NCBI RefSeq assembly: GCF_003852405.1
Contig: NZ_QAJM01000009.1
Coordinates: forward strand, 124,001 to 188,000
Source of the DNA: Pseudomonas sp. KBW05
GTDB taxonomy: Bacteria > Pseudomonadota > Gammaproteobacteria > Pseudomonadales > Pseudomonadaceae
Reading direction: 5' to 3'
Length of the DNA stretch: 64,000 nucleotides
Position 1 is the stretch's first letter, and each line of letters opens with the position of its first letter. Of the stretch, positions 37,422-46,213 are shown one piece after another. The notes under the pieces were generated by a model, which worked only from the letters and a program-made list of their open reading frames with translations, did no database searches and was not told the DNA's origin. The translations under genes were made by a program, and so were the position numbers.

Positions 37422-38768
37422 TCAAGCTGTCACCGCCGAACCCGGCACCTCCACCGCACTCAACCCCTCCTTCATCTTCTTGGCATCGCGCACAAAACAC
37501 CGCGACGCCTGGAACAGAAACAGCATGGTCAAGAACAGCGCCACCGGAATCAGGTACATGGCGTCATGCAACCCCACCGCCTTATAAGCTTCCGTCATCT
37601 GCTCCGCCCCCGCCGCATACATCGCCGAATGGGCAAAATGGTCCGACAAGCCCCCCACCACGATCGGCCCCATGCCACCGCCCAGCAAGTACAGCCCGGC
37701 AAAAAACAGCGCCATCGCCGTGGCCCGCAGACGCGGCTCGACCACGTCCTGGATCGCCGTGTACACGCAGGTGTAGAAGTTATAGGCAAACAGCCAGCCC
37801 ACACTGAATACCGCGACAAACACGCCAATCTCAATGCGCCCGGCGTGGAGCGCCCAGGCCGTGGTCACGGTGGAGATAATCAGGCTGAACGCAGCAAACA
37901 GCAGCCGGCCATTGGCGATGCGCTGATGGATCTTGTCGGCCACCCAGCCGCCCAGGGTCAGGCCCACCAAACCGGTCAGGCCAACGATCACCCCGGTGGC
38001 CACCGCCGCATCCTGCAACGGCATCAGAAAGTAACGCTGCAGCATCGGCACCAGGAACGAGTTGCACGCATAGGTAGCAAAGTTGAAGCACAGCCCAGCC
38101 AGTACCAACCACAGGAAGGTCGGCACCGCCAGGACGCGGCGGATCGGGCGGTCCACACGCTCCTGGGAGACTTGCACGGTTTCCGCCGCGCCGCGCTTGG
38201 GTTCCTTGATATAGAACATGAACACCGCCAGGATCATCCCCGGCACGGCGGCGATAAAGAACGGCGCGCGCCAGCTGTCGAACGCCTTGACCATCCAGCC
38301 GATGGTGAAAAAGGCCAGCAACAAGCCCAGGGGCAGGCCAAGCATAAAGATGCCCATGGCCCGGGCGCGGCGGTGGGCGGGAAACAGATCGCCGATCAGC
38401 GAGTTGGCGGCCGGTGCGTAGCTGGCCTCGCCGATACCGATGCCCATGCGCACCAGCAAGAAGGTCCAGAAACTGCCGACCAGGCCATTGACCGCCGTCA
38501 GCCCGCTCCAGGCGAACAGGCCCCAGCCCATCAGTTTGCTGCGCGAACCGGTGTCGGCCATGCGCCCGAGGGGCAGGCCGGCAATGGCGTAGACGATGGT
38601 AAAGGCGGTGCCGATGATGCCGAGCTGGAAGTCGCTCAGGTGCCATTCCATGCGGATTGGCTCGATGATGATCGCGGGAATGGTGCGGTCGAAGAAATTG
38701 AACAGGTTGGCGAGGAACAGCAGGAACAGAATGCGCCAGGCATTCGCCGCTTGGGTCGAGTTCTGCAT
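37422..38768 (-). CDS. MFS transporter, Spinster-like
   Basis: A 448-residue inner-membrane transporter with twelve membrane segments. NLFNFFDRTIPAIIIEPI in TM1, the loop GLPLGRMADTGSRSKLMGWG, and GIGIGEASYAPAANSLIGDLFP in TM4-5 are typical of the Spinster/phthalate-permease-like group often found beside dehydrogenases for hydroxy acids. Here there is no catabolic neighbour, so the substrate is open. The ATG at 38768 gives the usual short N-terminus. Confidence 0.88.
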   Translation of the reverse strand: MQNSTQAANAWRILFLLFLANLFNFFDRTIPAIIIEPIRMEWHLSDFQLGIIGTAFTIVYAIAGLPLGRMADTGSRSKLMGWGLFAWSGLTAVNGLVGSFWTFLLVRMGIGIGEASYAPAANSLIGDLFPAHRRARAMGIFMLGLPLGLLLAFFTIGWMVKAFDSWRAPFFIAAVPGMILAVFMFYIKEPKRGAAETVQVSQERVDRPIRRVLAVPTFLWLVLAGLCFNFATYACNSFLVPMLQRYFLMPLQDAAVATGVIVGLTGLVGLTLGGWVADKIHQRIANGRLLFAAFSLIISTVTTAWALHAGRIEIGVFVAVFSVGWLFAYNFYTCVYTAIQDVVEPRLRATAMALFFAGLYLLGGGMGPIVVGGLSDHFAHSAMYAAGAEQMTEAYKAVGLHDAMYLIPVALFLTMLFLFQASRCFVRDAKKMKEGLSAVEVPGSAVTA

Positions 38769-39019
38769 GGGTCCGTCTCTTTTATTGTTATGAGAGCTGC
38801 GATGCCCGATGCATCCTGCCCGGTATCAGCAACATAGTCAGGCTGGCGGCGGTTGTCTGTAATGATTCGTAAAGCTGATAGGGCATGATTTCACCCACGA
38901 TCCCGGGACTTTCCCTACGAAAATATATGTGTGCGCCCCTCTTCCCAACGGCCATGGCGCAGATAGAATGGCGAGCCTTCCGGTAGTACCCCCTCTTACT
39001 TTTCTTATCGATGACGTCC

Positions 39020-39385
39020 ATGTCCGAAGCCAGTCCGTGCCTGAATTGTGGTGCCTGCTGTTCACACTTCCGTGTGTCTTTTTTCTGGGGCGAGTGCGCC
39101 TCATCCGGCGGGACGGTACCGGACGAATTGGTGGTGCAGATCAATCCGACGCGCGTGGCGATGATCGGCACCGACCAGAAACCCGTACGTTGCTGCAGCC
39201 TTGAAGGGGAAGTGGGCAAAGGCACCAGCTGCTCGATCTACGCGCAACGGTCGAGCACTTGCCGTGAGTTTGAAGCGTCCTGGCACGAGGGCGTGCAGAA
39301 CGTCGATTGCGATGCCGCCCGCGCTGCCTTTGGCCTGGCGCCGCTGGAGATGCCCTTCGAGTTGGACCTGCCCATCAGCGCTTAG
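39020..39385 (+). CDS. YkgJ-family cysteine-cluster protein
   Basis: A 121-residue protein with the CxxCxxCC cluster at its N-terminus (CLNCGACC), then RCC, and further Cys in SCSIYAQRSSTCREF and DCDAAR. Such proteins are thought to bind zinc or an iron-sulfur cluster; the role is unknown. An in-frame ATG three codons earlier (39011) is possible; neither has a clear Shine-Dalgarno. In P. aeruginosa a similar gene precedes nbdA, the same order as here. A TTCCCA/TAGAAT pair near 38935-38962 may be its promoter. Confidence 0.78.
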   Translation: MSEASPCLNCGACCSHFRVSFFWGECASSGGTVPDELVVQINPTRVAMIGTDQKPVRCCSLEGEVGKGTSCSIYAQRSSTCREFEASWHEGVQNVDCDAARAAFGLAPLEMPFELDLPISA

Positions 39386-39479
39386 CATCAAACGCTATGG
39401 CAGGCATGCCAAAATCGTTGAGAGCAAAGTGCCATTATCCATGGCGAATTCCGCGGGGCTTCTATACTCGAGGTCGTAG

Positions 39480-39500
39480 GCCATTGCTGTAGGCAATGGC
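39480..39500. other. Hairpin before the nbdA-like gene
   Basis: GCCATTGC / GCAATGGC, an 8-bp stem with a five-base loop, 24 bases before the chosen start. It could affect ribosome access. A TATACT at about 39466 just upstream may be a -10 box. Confidence 0.4.
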
Positions 39501-39524
39501 GCAATGACTTTAACGGGACATGCT

Positions 39525-41789
39525 ATGGAATGGCTTGGTCTGCATTTCTTTACCGAGCTTCCAGAGAACGGGCACTTATTACTCAATTGCAGTCATAACC
39601 CCTTCCTGGTTCTGCTGGCCTACTTGGTCGCCTGTGCGGCGGGTTTTGGCACCCTTGATATGGCTGAGCGGGTTGGCCACGTCGAAGACCCTACCGCCCG
39701 ACGCCGCTGGCGCTGGCTCGGCGCCGGTTGCCTGGCCGGCGGCATCTGGTCCACCCACTTCATCAGCATGCTGGCCTTCCAGGCCCCTATCGCTATTCAT
39801 TACGAACTGATCATGACGTTCGCCTCGCTGCTGATCGCCATGATCGCATCGCTGTTCGCCATGCAAACCCTCAGCCACACCCATTTGCGCTTGCATCAGT
39901 ACCTGCTGGCATCGGTATGGATGGGCCTGGGCATCGCCTTGATGCACTACGTGGGCATGTCGGCCATGCGTTCCCAGGCCCAGGTGTACTTCGAATCGGG
40001 GCTGTTCATGGCCTCGGTGGGTATTGCCATCGGTGCCAGCCTGGCGGCGCTGCTGCTGTCGAGCTACCTGCGCAATGGTGCCGGGGTGTTCCACCAATTA
40101 CTCAAGTACGCCGCCAGCCTGGTGCTGGGCGCCGGCATCCTGAGCATGCACTTCACCGGCATGGCGGCGATGCGCATGATGGTGCCCACGGGCGCGGATC
40201 TGTCGTTGCCACTGGACAACAACCCCATCCAACTGGGCCTGTCCGTGGCGGTGATCACCCTGCTGGTGATCGGCAGCAGCGTCAGCGCGGCCCTCGCGGA
40301 TAAAAAGCTGCAACATAAGGAACGCGATCTGCGCCGGGTCAACGCCTTGCTTACCGAACTGGATCAGGCGCGCGCCTCTCTGCAACAGGTGGCACATTTT
40401 GATGCGCTGACCAGCCTGCTCAATCGGCGTGGGTTCAATCAGATCTTTGCCGAGAAATTGGCGGAAAAAACCGCTTCAAACGGCATGATGGCGGTGATCT
40501 TCCTCGATATCGACCACTTCAAACGCATCAACGACAGCCTCGGCCACGATGCGGGCGACCAATTGCTCACCGTGCTCGCCGCGCACATCAAGGGTTCGGT
40601 GCGCAGCCATGAAGACGTGGTCGCACGGTTTGGCGGCGATGAGTTCTGCATTCTGATCAGCGTCCATCACCGGGATGAAGCCCGGCACATGGCACAGCGC
40701 ATCATGCAAAAAATGAAAGAACCCATCGAACTGGCCGGGCGGCGCATGGTGATGACCACCAGTATTGGTATCAGCCTGTTTCCCGATGACGGCCTCACCG
40801 GTGAAGAGTTGTTGAAAACCGCCGACCTGGCGCTGTACCAATCCAAGGACGCCGGGCGCAACGGCCTGACCTTCTTCAGCTCCAACCTGAAAACCCGCGC
40901 CTTCCTCGAACTGCAACTGGAAGAAGAACTTCGCGGTGCCCTGCGCGCACGCAACCAACTGGTGCTGTTCTACCAGCCGATCTTCGACATGAAGCTGGGC
41001 AAGGTCACGCGCCTGGAAGCCCTGGTGCGCTGGCAGCATCCGGTGCATGGCCTGCTTGCCCCCGATCGCTTTATCGGCATCGCCGAAAGCAATGGGTTGA
41101 TTGCCGAACTGGACCACTGGGTGTTGCGCCAGGCCTGTCATGAACTCAGCCTGCTGTCTGACCGCGGCTACACCGAACTGACCATGGCGGTGAACTGTTC
41201 TGCCCTCAACCTGGCCCGCGACGAACTGGCCGATGAGATCGAAGATGCCCTGCGTTTCAGCGGGATCGCAGCCCACCGCCTGGAACTGGAAGTCACCGAA
41301 AACGCACTGATGGGCAATATCAGCAGCACCCTCGCCCTGTTGCGGCAGATCCGTGCGCTGGGCGTTTCGCTGGCCATCGACGACTTCGGCACCGGGTATT
41401 CATCCCTCGCCTACCTCAAGCGTTTGCCGCTGAACACCTTGAAGATCGATCGCTCATTTATCCAGGACATCCCCAAGTCCACCGCCGACATCGAGATCGT
41501 CCAGGCAATTATCGGTATGGCCCACACCCTGCACCTGCAAGTGGTGACCGAAGGCGTGGAAACCCAGGCGCAATTCGAGCTGCTGCTCAAACATGGCTGT
41601 GATTACGTCCAGGGTTACCTGTTGAGCCCGGCCGTGTGTGCCGCTGACGTTATCGGTGTCATCCAGGGCATTCAGATGCGTAATCCGTTGTACCCGTTCA
41701 GCGTGGCGGGCACCAAGGACCCGCTGGCCCCCAGAGCCTCCGCCCCGGTCCGTATCGGACCGACTTCGGTGATCCGGCCAATTCGCTGA
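39525..41789 (+). CDS. nbdA: MHYT-GGDEF-EAL membrane c-di-GMP protein (NbdA-like)
   Basis: A 754-residue protein. Residues about 10-255 form seven membrane helices of an MHYT sensor, with the repeated motif visible as THFISML, MHYVGM and MHFTGMA (proposed to bind a metal and sense NO or O2). A GGDEF domain follows with an intact motif at 370-374 (FGGDEF), then an EAL domain with E498-A-L in RLEALVRW and DDFGTGYSSLAYLKRLP. It may make and break c-di-GMP; NbdA of P. aeruginosa mainly degrades it during NO-induced dispersal, MucR is the paralog. The ATG at 39525 has GGGA seven bases upstream; 39504 is an in-frame alternative. Gene order rapA...YkgJ-nbdA supports NbdA. Confidence 0.85.
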   Translation: MEWLGLHFFTELPENGHLLLNCSHNPFLVLLAYLVACAAGFGTLDMAERVGHVEDPTARRRWRWLGAGCLAGGIWSTHFISMLAFQAPIAIHYELIMTFASLLIAMIASLFAMQTLSHTHLRLHQYLLASVWMGLGIALMHYVGMSAMRSQAQVYFESGLFMASVGIAIGASLAALLLSSYLRNGAGVFHQLLKYAASLVLGAGILSMHFTGMAAMRMMVPTGADLSLPLDNNPIQLGLSVAVITLLVIGSSVSAALADKKLQHKERDLRRVNALLTELDQARASLQQVAHFDALTSLLNRRGFNQIFAEKLAEKTASNGMMAVIFLDIDHFKRINDSLGHDAGDQLLTVLAAHIKGSVRSHEDVVARFGGDEFCILISVHHRDEARHMAQRIMQKMKEPIELAGRRMVMTTSIGISLFPDDGLTGEELLKTADLALYQSKDAGRNGLTFFSSNLKTRAFLELQLEEELRGALRARNQLVLFYQPIFDMKLGKVTRLEALVRWQHPVHGLLAPDRFIGIAESNGLIAELDHWVLRQACHELSLLSDRGYTELTMAVNCSALNLARDELADEIEDALRFSGIAAHRLELEVTENALMGNISSTLALLRQIRALGVSLAIDDFGTGYSSLAYLKRLPLNTLKIDRSFIQDIPKSTADIEIVQAIIGMAHTLHLQVVTEGVETQAQFELLLKHGCDYVQGYLLSPAVCAADVIGVIQGIQMRNPLYPFSVAGTKDPLAPRASAPVRIGPTSVIRPIR

Positions 41790-41822
41790 CGCCGAAACTT
41801 TGGCATTTCGCCATCATTTGCT

Positions 41823-41849
41823 TAAAGAAACCCGACAGACGGCCGATTC
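41823..41849 (+). promoter_or_regulatory. Sigma-28 (FliA) type promoter upstream of the tubulin-like gene
   Basis: TAAAGAAA, 11 bases, then GCCGATTC: close to the flagellar consensus TAAAGTTT-N11-GCCGATAA. It is oriented toward the gene at 41994 and would give a leader of about 135 bases. No flagellar gene is nearby. Confidence 0.6.
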
Positions 41850-41993
41850 ATCAGAGTCCGGTCACGATTTCCCTTGAAAAAGCAGGGTTAAACCCGAGCG
41901 TCCCGGACTAAGACGCGCTGCAAAGTCGCGAACTTTCATTCAGTGATGGCTCCTTGAATTTTTGCAGCCATCCGCCCAGGTACATGGCGCCCA

Positions 41994-44171
41994 ATGACTT
42001 CCAAAAATAACTCTGCCACCGTGGTCCCCGACGTGTTGCCGACAGCACCTGCGGAAAAATCCCCAGGCTCAAAGTCATTGAGCAGCGCCCGCCCGCTGGC
42101 GACCCAGCAGTACTTGTACTTCACCGAAACCAATACTGACCGCATCCTCGATAACCTCGACGGCCTGCGCGAAATGGTGTTCCCGCGCCTGCCCCAGCAG
42201 GAGGGCGACGGCGACCCGCGCAACGAGCAGGAATTTCCCTCGGTGTGCCTGATCGGCCTGGGCCGCTGCGGTTCGAACATCGCGCTGGACGTCGCCGAGC
42301 TGGTGTACAACGCGCGCAAGTTTTACCTGAACGAATTCAGCAACGAAGACAAGTCGGTGGACAAGGGCTACAGCCCGGCCCAGTGGATCCGCAACAACCT
42401 GCGCCTGGGCGGCGGCAAGGCCAGCAAACCGGTGTTCCTGGTGGAACCGCTGGTGATGCTGGGCGACTTGGACAAGGACATCGCCGGGCGCATCCGCTTC
42501 TCGCGCAAGGGCGAAAAAAGCGGCTTTTTGCGCGACTACAGCAAGATGAAAATCATGGACCTCTCGGAAGTCCATGCCGGTGGCGCCGGTAACGCGCCGA
42601 TCCTCGGCCAGTACCTGGCCAAGATCATCCTCAACAAAGACACCCAGCGGTTCTCCAGCCCCGACTGGAAGATGATCCACTCGTACCTGATCGACTCCTG
42701 CGGCATCAAGGCCAACCAGTCGCGCCTGTACTTCTCGATCTTCAGCGCCGGCGGTGGTACCGGCTCGGGCATGGCTTCGGAATTCGGCCTGGCCCAGCAG
42801 CACTCCTACATGAACAAGACGTTCGACACCAAGCCCGCCGACGAGCACGACAGCAAGAGCGGCCATGCGTTTGTGTTCGAGCCGATCTTCACCAGCGGCA
42901 TCTGCGTGCTGCCGAATATCTCCGACCACCGCAGCGAAATGTCCGAGGCGCTGCACATCAACGCCGGGCGTTTGCTCTGCAAGTATCTGTCGGAAGAATG
43001 GGATTTCTCGTACAACTTCGCCAACGAAGACAGCAGCGAAGCCAGCGTGAAGGGGCGCATCCGGCCGTGGAACGCGATGATGTTGATCTCCAACGACATC
43101 ATGCGTTACGCCGAAGAAAGCGATGACGGCAATATCCAGAACATTGACGTCAATGCCATGGAAAAACACGCCAACCAGTACATCTCCCAGCAGATCTTCA
43201 ACATCCTCACCGCCCAGGCGGTGACCACCGACTACGACCAGAACTACTTCCGTCGCGCCGGTATCGACATTGGCGAGACCATCCGCCTGGATGCCAACGA
43301 CCTGTTCATGAGCCTGGCCGGCCCGGTGGCGATTGCCTACGCCGAATCCGTCGTCCCGGAAACCCCGGCGCCGTCCAATGACAAGTTCAAGGTATTCGAT
43401 AAAGAACCGCAGCGCCTGAACATCGACGATCTGTTCTTCCGCTCCATCGACCTGCCGCACTTCAACAAGGTCACCCAGGCCATCGAAGGCATCAGCCTGT
43501 TGCCGATCGAGTCCAAGCGCTACAAGGCGTCCCTGGAGCAGTACAAGAACTCCGGCTACGACGCGGCGGCGCTGCATGACTTGCACTTTTTCAAGAACTG
43601 CTCGTCGGTGGTGTCCATCGTCTCGTTGCCCAAGGACTACAAGCTGTCCTACATGGACCTCAACCGGCTCAAGACCCACCTCAACAGTCTGTTCCCCAAC
43701 ACCACGCTCAAGCGCTACGCCTTGGTGATCGGCGCTTCGGCCAACCTGTCGCTGACCACCCTGATCGCCAAGAGCCCGTGCCTGTCGGATGATTTCCTCA
43801 CGTTGATCGTGGCGTTTATCAAACGCTGCTTTGCGCGCAACCCGTACCGCTTCGATGAGACGCTGGACAACTCGATCCTGGACTTCATCATCCACGAGGA
43901 CTTCGACGAAGACCGCATCGACGAGTTGCTCAACGAGTTTGAAAACCCGGCGAAGATCCTCGATACCAACTGGTACGCGATCAAGCCGATGTATGAAAAG
44001 AAGTACCGCGAGCTGATCAACGACAAAGAGAAGTTTGTCTCGATCAATGACATTCGCCTGTCACGGGATTGCGTGAAAAAGGCGATCAAGTACCTGCGCG
44101 AGATTTACCGTCACCGCATCGGCAAGACCAAGGTGATTTCGCTGAATAACTACACCGGCAAGACGTTCTAG
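41994..44171 (+). CDS. Large tubulin/FtsZ-superfamily GTPase
   Basis: A 725-residue protein with the two hallmark nucleotide loops of tubulin/FtsZ: an N-terminal glycine loop GLGRCGSN at 88-95 (after the strand VCLIG) and the tubulin signature GGGTGSG at 253-259 in FSAGGGTGSGMASEF. The N-terminal 80 residues are extra and the C-terminal half (about 420-725) is unlike FtsZ. This fits the Tubulin_2 / FtsZ-like families proposed to remodel membranes, and is much longer than FtsZ (about 390). No membrane segment. It stands alone, convergent with the next gene. Upstream lies a sigma-28 promoter. The ATG at 41994 has a poor Shine-Dalgarno. Polymerisation and role are untested. Confidence 0.82.
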   Translation: MTSKNNSATVVPDVLPTAPAEKSPGSKSLSSARPLATQQYLYFTETNTDRILDNLDGLREMVFPRLPQQEGDGDPRNEQEFPSVCLIGLGRCGSNIALDVAELVYNARKFYLNEFSNEDKSVDKGYSPAQWIRNNLRLGGGKASKPVFLVEPLVMLGDLDKDIAGRIRFSRKGEKSGFLRDYSKMKIMDLSEVHAGGAGNAPILGQYLAKIILNKDTQRFSSPDWKMIHSYLIDSCGIKANQSRLYFSIFSAGGGTGSGMASEFGLAQQHSYMNKTFDTKPADEHDSKSGHAFVFEPIFTSGICVLPNISDHRSEMSEALHINAGRLLCKYLSEEWDFSYNFANEDSSEASVKGRIRPWNAMMLISNDIMRYAEESDDGNIQNIDVNAMEKHANQYISQQIFNILTAQAVTTDYDQNYFRRAGIDIGETIRLDANDLFMSLAGPVAIAYAESVVPETPAPSNDKFKVFDKEPQRLNIDDLFFRSIDLPHFNKVTQAIEGISLLPIESKRYKASLEQYKNSGYDAAALHDLHFFKNCSSVVSIVSLPKDYKLSYMDLNRLKTHLNSLFPNTTLKRYALVIGASANLSLTTLIAKSPCLSDDFLTLIVAFIKRCFARNPYRFDETLDNSILDFIIHEDFDEDRIDELLNEFENPAKILDTNWYAIKPMYEKKYRELINDKEKFVSINDIRLSRDCVKKAIKYLREIYRHRIGKTKVISLNNYTGKTF

Positions 44172-44179
44172 GTCGTGGA

Positions 44180-44201
44180 GGCGGCGCCACTCGGCGCCGC
44201 C
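44180..44201. other. GC-rich perfect hairpin between convergent genes
   Basis: GGCGGCGCC / GGCGCCGCC with a four-base loop, between the stops of the tubulin-like gene and the glycosyltransferase-like gene. No T-run on either strand; possibly a Rho-assisted end. Confidence 0.45.
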
Positions 44202-44207
44202 ACCCTG

Positions 44208-45299
44208 TTACTGGGCCAGGCGCTGGCGCAGGAAGGCCAGGATGGTTTGCTCGTCAGCCGCCTTGGCGGGCCGGGGCATGTGTTGCGGCCAGCCGGCGTC
44301 TTTCGCCTCCAGCAGTTTTCTTTGCTCAGCTTCGTCCCAACGTCGTATTTCCTTGCAGGCCGATTCCCACCAGCCGTGTCGGCATACGTCGTAGTACGGG
44401 TTCTGCGGCGCCGAGCTGCCGTAGAGCAGATCACGACCGACCTTCTTCAGATGCTTGCGCTGGTTGCGCAACTGCCACTTGATCCACACGCGTTGCAGAG
44501 GCGATGGCATCGGCTTGAAACGCGGCACGTCCAGGCTACGGGCGATCAGCTCAGGGCTGAACGCCTCACCGTGCAGGCTGAAAAAGTGCGCCTGCATGGC
44601 ATGGAAGAAACGTTTGTCGGCATAAAAGTGGTGCACGAACTTGCGCGCCTCGCGCACCGGCTTGCCGCGCATTGCGAAGGAAATCGCGACTTGCTCGATG
44701 GTGTGGATGTCGAACGACTCGCGGGTCCACTCGTCGATAAAGCCGATGGCGGTTTCGAGCAACGGTGCGTCACTCGCCTGCACGCCGCACAGGCCGCTGT
44801 TGTAAAGCTTGAAGCCGTTGCTGGCGCTGATGCCATGGGCCTGTAGGTCGCGGCCCAACTTGAGGTAGTCCGGGCGCTGGCAGACGTAGCTCCAGTCGTA
44901 TTCAAACTCGTCCATCACATACTGGCCGGGCTCGATCAGTTCGAGTACGCGATGGGGCGATTTGAGAAACAGCGTATCGGTATCGACGAACAAGGTTTTG
45001 TCCGCCAGCGTCAGCCCTTGGGCGATGGCGCAGGCCTTGCGGCGGTGGGTATAGCCGTTGTCGCCCTGCCAGCGGGTCAAGGTCGGCTCATCCAGGGCGA
45101 TGGTTTCAACCGGCCAGCCAGTGTAGTCCTGCGGACGATCCGTCATGACCCGAATGCACAGCGATTCGCCCTGTTTGAGCTGCGACAGGGCGGTGAGGAT
45201 GCTGAACTTGGCCTCGCGTCGATAAACATCCTGTTCACCGTAGACAAGGTAGAGCAGCTGGTGCGGTGTTTTTTGCAAGGGGGGCAGCGTGGACGACAT
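44208..45299 (-). CDS. Nucleotide-diphospho-sugar transferase-like protein
   Basis: A 363-residue soluble protein with GT-A glycosyltransferase features: an N-terminal Rossmann-like start (HQLLYLVYGEQDVYRREAKFSILTAL) and a metal-binding DxD motif in KTLFVDTDTLFLKSP, followed by GFKLYNSGLCGVQ and IHTIEQVAISFAM. It ends with a long charged helical tail. The ATG at 45299 has GGAG six bases upstream. No saccharide operon is nearby, so donor and acceptor are unknown. Confidence 0.75.
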   Translation of the reverse strand: MSSTLPPLQKTPHQLLYLVYGEQDVYRREAKFSILTALSQLKQGESLCIRVMTDRPQDYTGWPVETIALDEPTLTRWQGDNGYTHRRKACAIAQGLTLADKTLFVDTDTLFLKSPHRVLELIEPGQYVMDEFEYDWSYVCQRPDYLKLGRDLQAHGISASNGFKLYNSGLCGVQASDAPLLETAIGFIDEWTRESFDIHTIEQVAISFAMRGKPVREARKFVHHFYADKRFFHAMQAHFFSLHGEAFSPELIARSLDVPRFKPMPSPLQRVWIKWQLRNQRKHLKKVGRDLLYGSSAPQNPYYDVCRHGWWESACKEIRRWDEAEQRKLLEAKDAGWPQHMPRPAKAADEQTILAFLRQRLAQ

Positions 45300-45569
45300 G
45301 ACGAGCTCCATGGAACAAGCGGGGAACTTTACCGGAATCCACCGACAAATCCCCGAGCCCACAGATTTTTCTTACAAATGGCTCCTGTTTATTCACACCA
45401 GGAAACAATTCCCTCACCGGTTTGGCAGGGTCAAAACTGTTCCCATGACGCGCACGTCACCCTGCGCTGTGACCTTTCTCTACGGCAACATGCCATCACG
45501 GCGTCAGCAGTTACTCCGCTACACACTTCTGCCTGGGAAAAACACGCACCTTTTTTGTGCGCGACTTTC

Positions 45570-45872
45570 TTACGCTGCCCTTTCCTGGATCAGAATCCAC
45601 GGCGAAACCACCACGGCCCATAGGCTCGGATCACGCTCGACCAGGTCCAATGCCCGCGTCGCAGACACTTCGCCAAGGCTGCCCGAGGCCAGCCAGGCAG
45701 CGACTTTGTCACGGTTGTCCTCGGCCATTCCTTCGGCGGCTTCGATCAAATCCAGGCCGGCATCGACCCACAATAGGGCACCCTTGGCAAAGAACGGTTC
45801 AAGCTCCTTCCAGGAAATTTCGGCGGTTTCACCGAGCAGCTTGGCATAGAGGGTGCTAGGTTCTTGCGTCAT
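45570..45872 (-). CDS. DUF2288 domain protein
   Basis: A 100-residue soluble protein covering nearly the whole DUF2288 family: MTQEPSTLYAKLLGETAEISWKEL, then FAKGALLWVDAGLDLIEAAEGMAEDN and a C-terminal VERDPSLWAVVVSPWILIQE. Function unknown. The 270 bases separating it from the glycosyltransferase-like gene show no further gene. Confidence 0.8.
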   Translation of the reverse strand: MTQEPSTLYAKLLGETAEISWKELEPFFAKGALLWVDAGLDLIEAAEGMAEDNRDKVAAWLASGSLGEVSATRALDLVERDPSLWAVVVSPWILIQERAA

Positions 45873-46095
45873 GGGAGTTCACCTTGGGGAAAAAACGGCG
45901 CAATCATAACGTCACGCCCCAAGTAGAAAAACCCAGTTGCAAATGAGGCATCGATAGAAAGTGTCAGAAAAGCCAAGGATTGCCCGAGACTCTGGCATTA
46001 ACCCGCCGCAATTCTGTCTTTTTCTTTCATTTAAGCGACACGCCCGGGTTTTGCCCCCAGCAGCCAGCTTTTCAAGCGATCAACCGGCGCTCTAC

Positions 46096-46148
46096 ACTGT
46101 ACCGGTACAGTTGCCAGGCCGCTGCCGGGGGGATATCCGAGATATCCG
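46096..46148. promoter_or_regulatory. Palindrome and tandem repeat upstream of braC
   Basis: ACTGTACCGGTACAGT (46096-46111) is a perfect 16-base palindrome, and GATATCCGA occurs twice in tandem at 46132-46149, 65-115 bases before braC. They look like regulator sites; the protein is unknown. The rest of the 341-base gap 45873-46213 shows nothing else firm, except TATAAA at about 46185 as a possible -10 box. Confidence 0.5.
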
Positions 46149-46213
46149 ATCCGGTTCTGCAGCTCACAAGGCCGCTAGAACTATAAAAAATACAACAGTA
46201 AGAGTGGAGCACT

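Noticed and set aside
42075-43895. 606-codon minus-strand frame opposite the tubulin-like gene
   Set aside because: Shadow of codon bias. The plus-strand frame holds the two GTPase loops.
41994-44171. Calling the tubulin-like gene ftsZ
   Set aside because: Far too long, different loop sequences and C-terminus, and not next to ftsA; only the superfamily is supported.
46096-46111. LexA (SOS) box upstream of braC
   Set aside because: The palindrome has CTG-N8-CAG, two bases shorter than the LexA spacing CTG-N10-CAG, and braC is not a DNA-damage gene.
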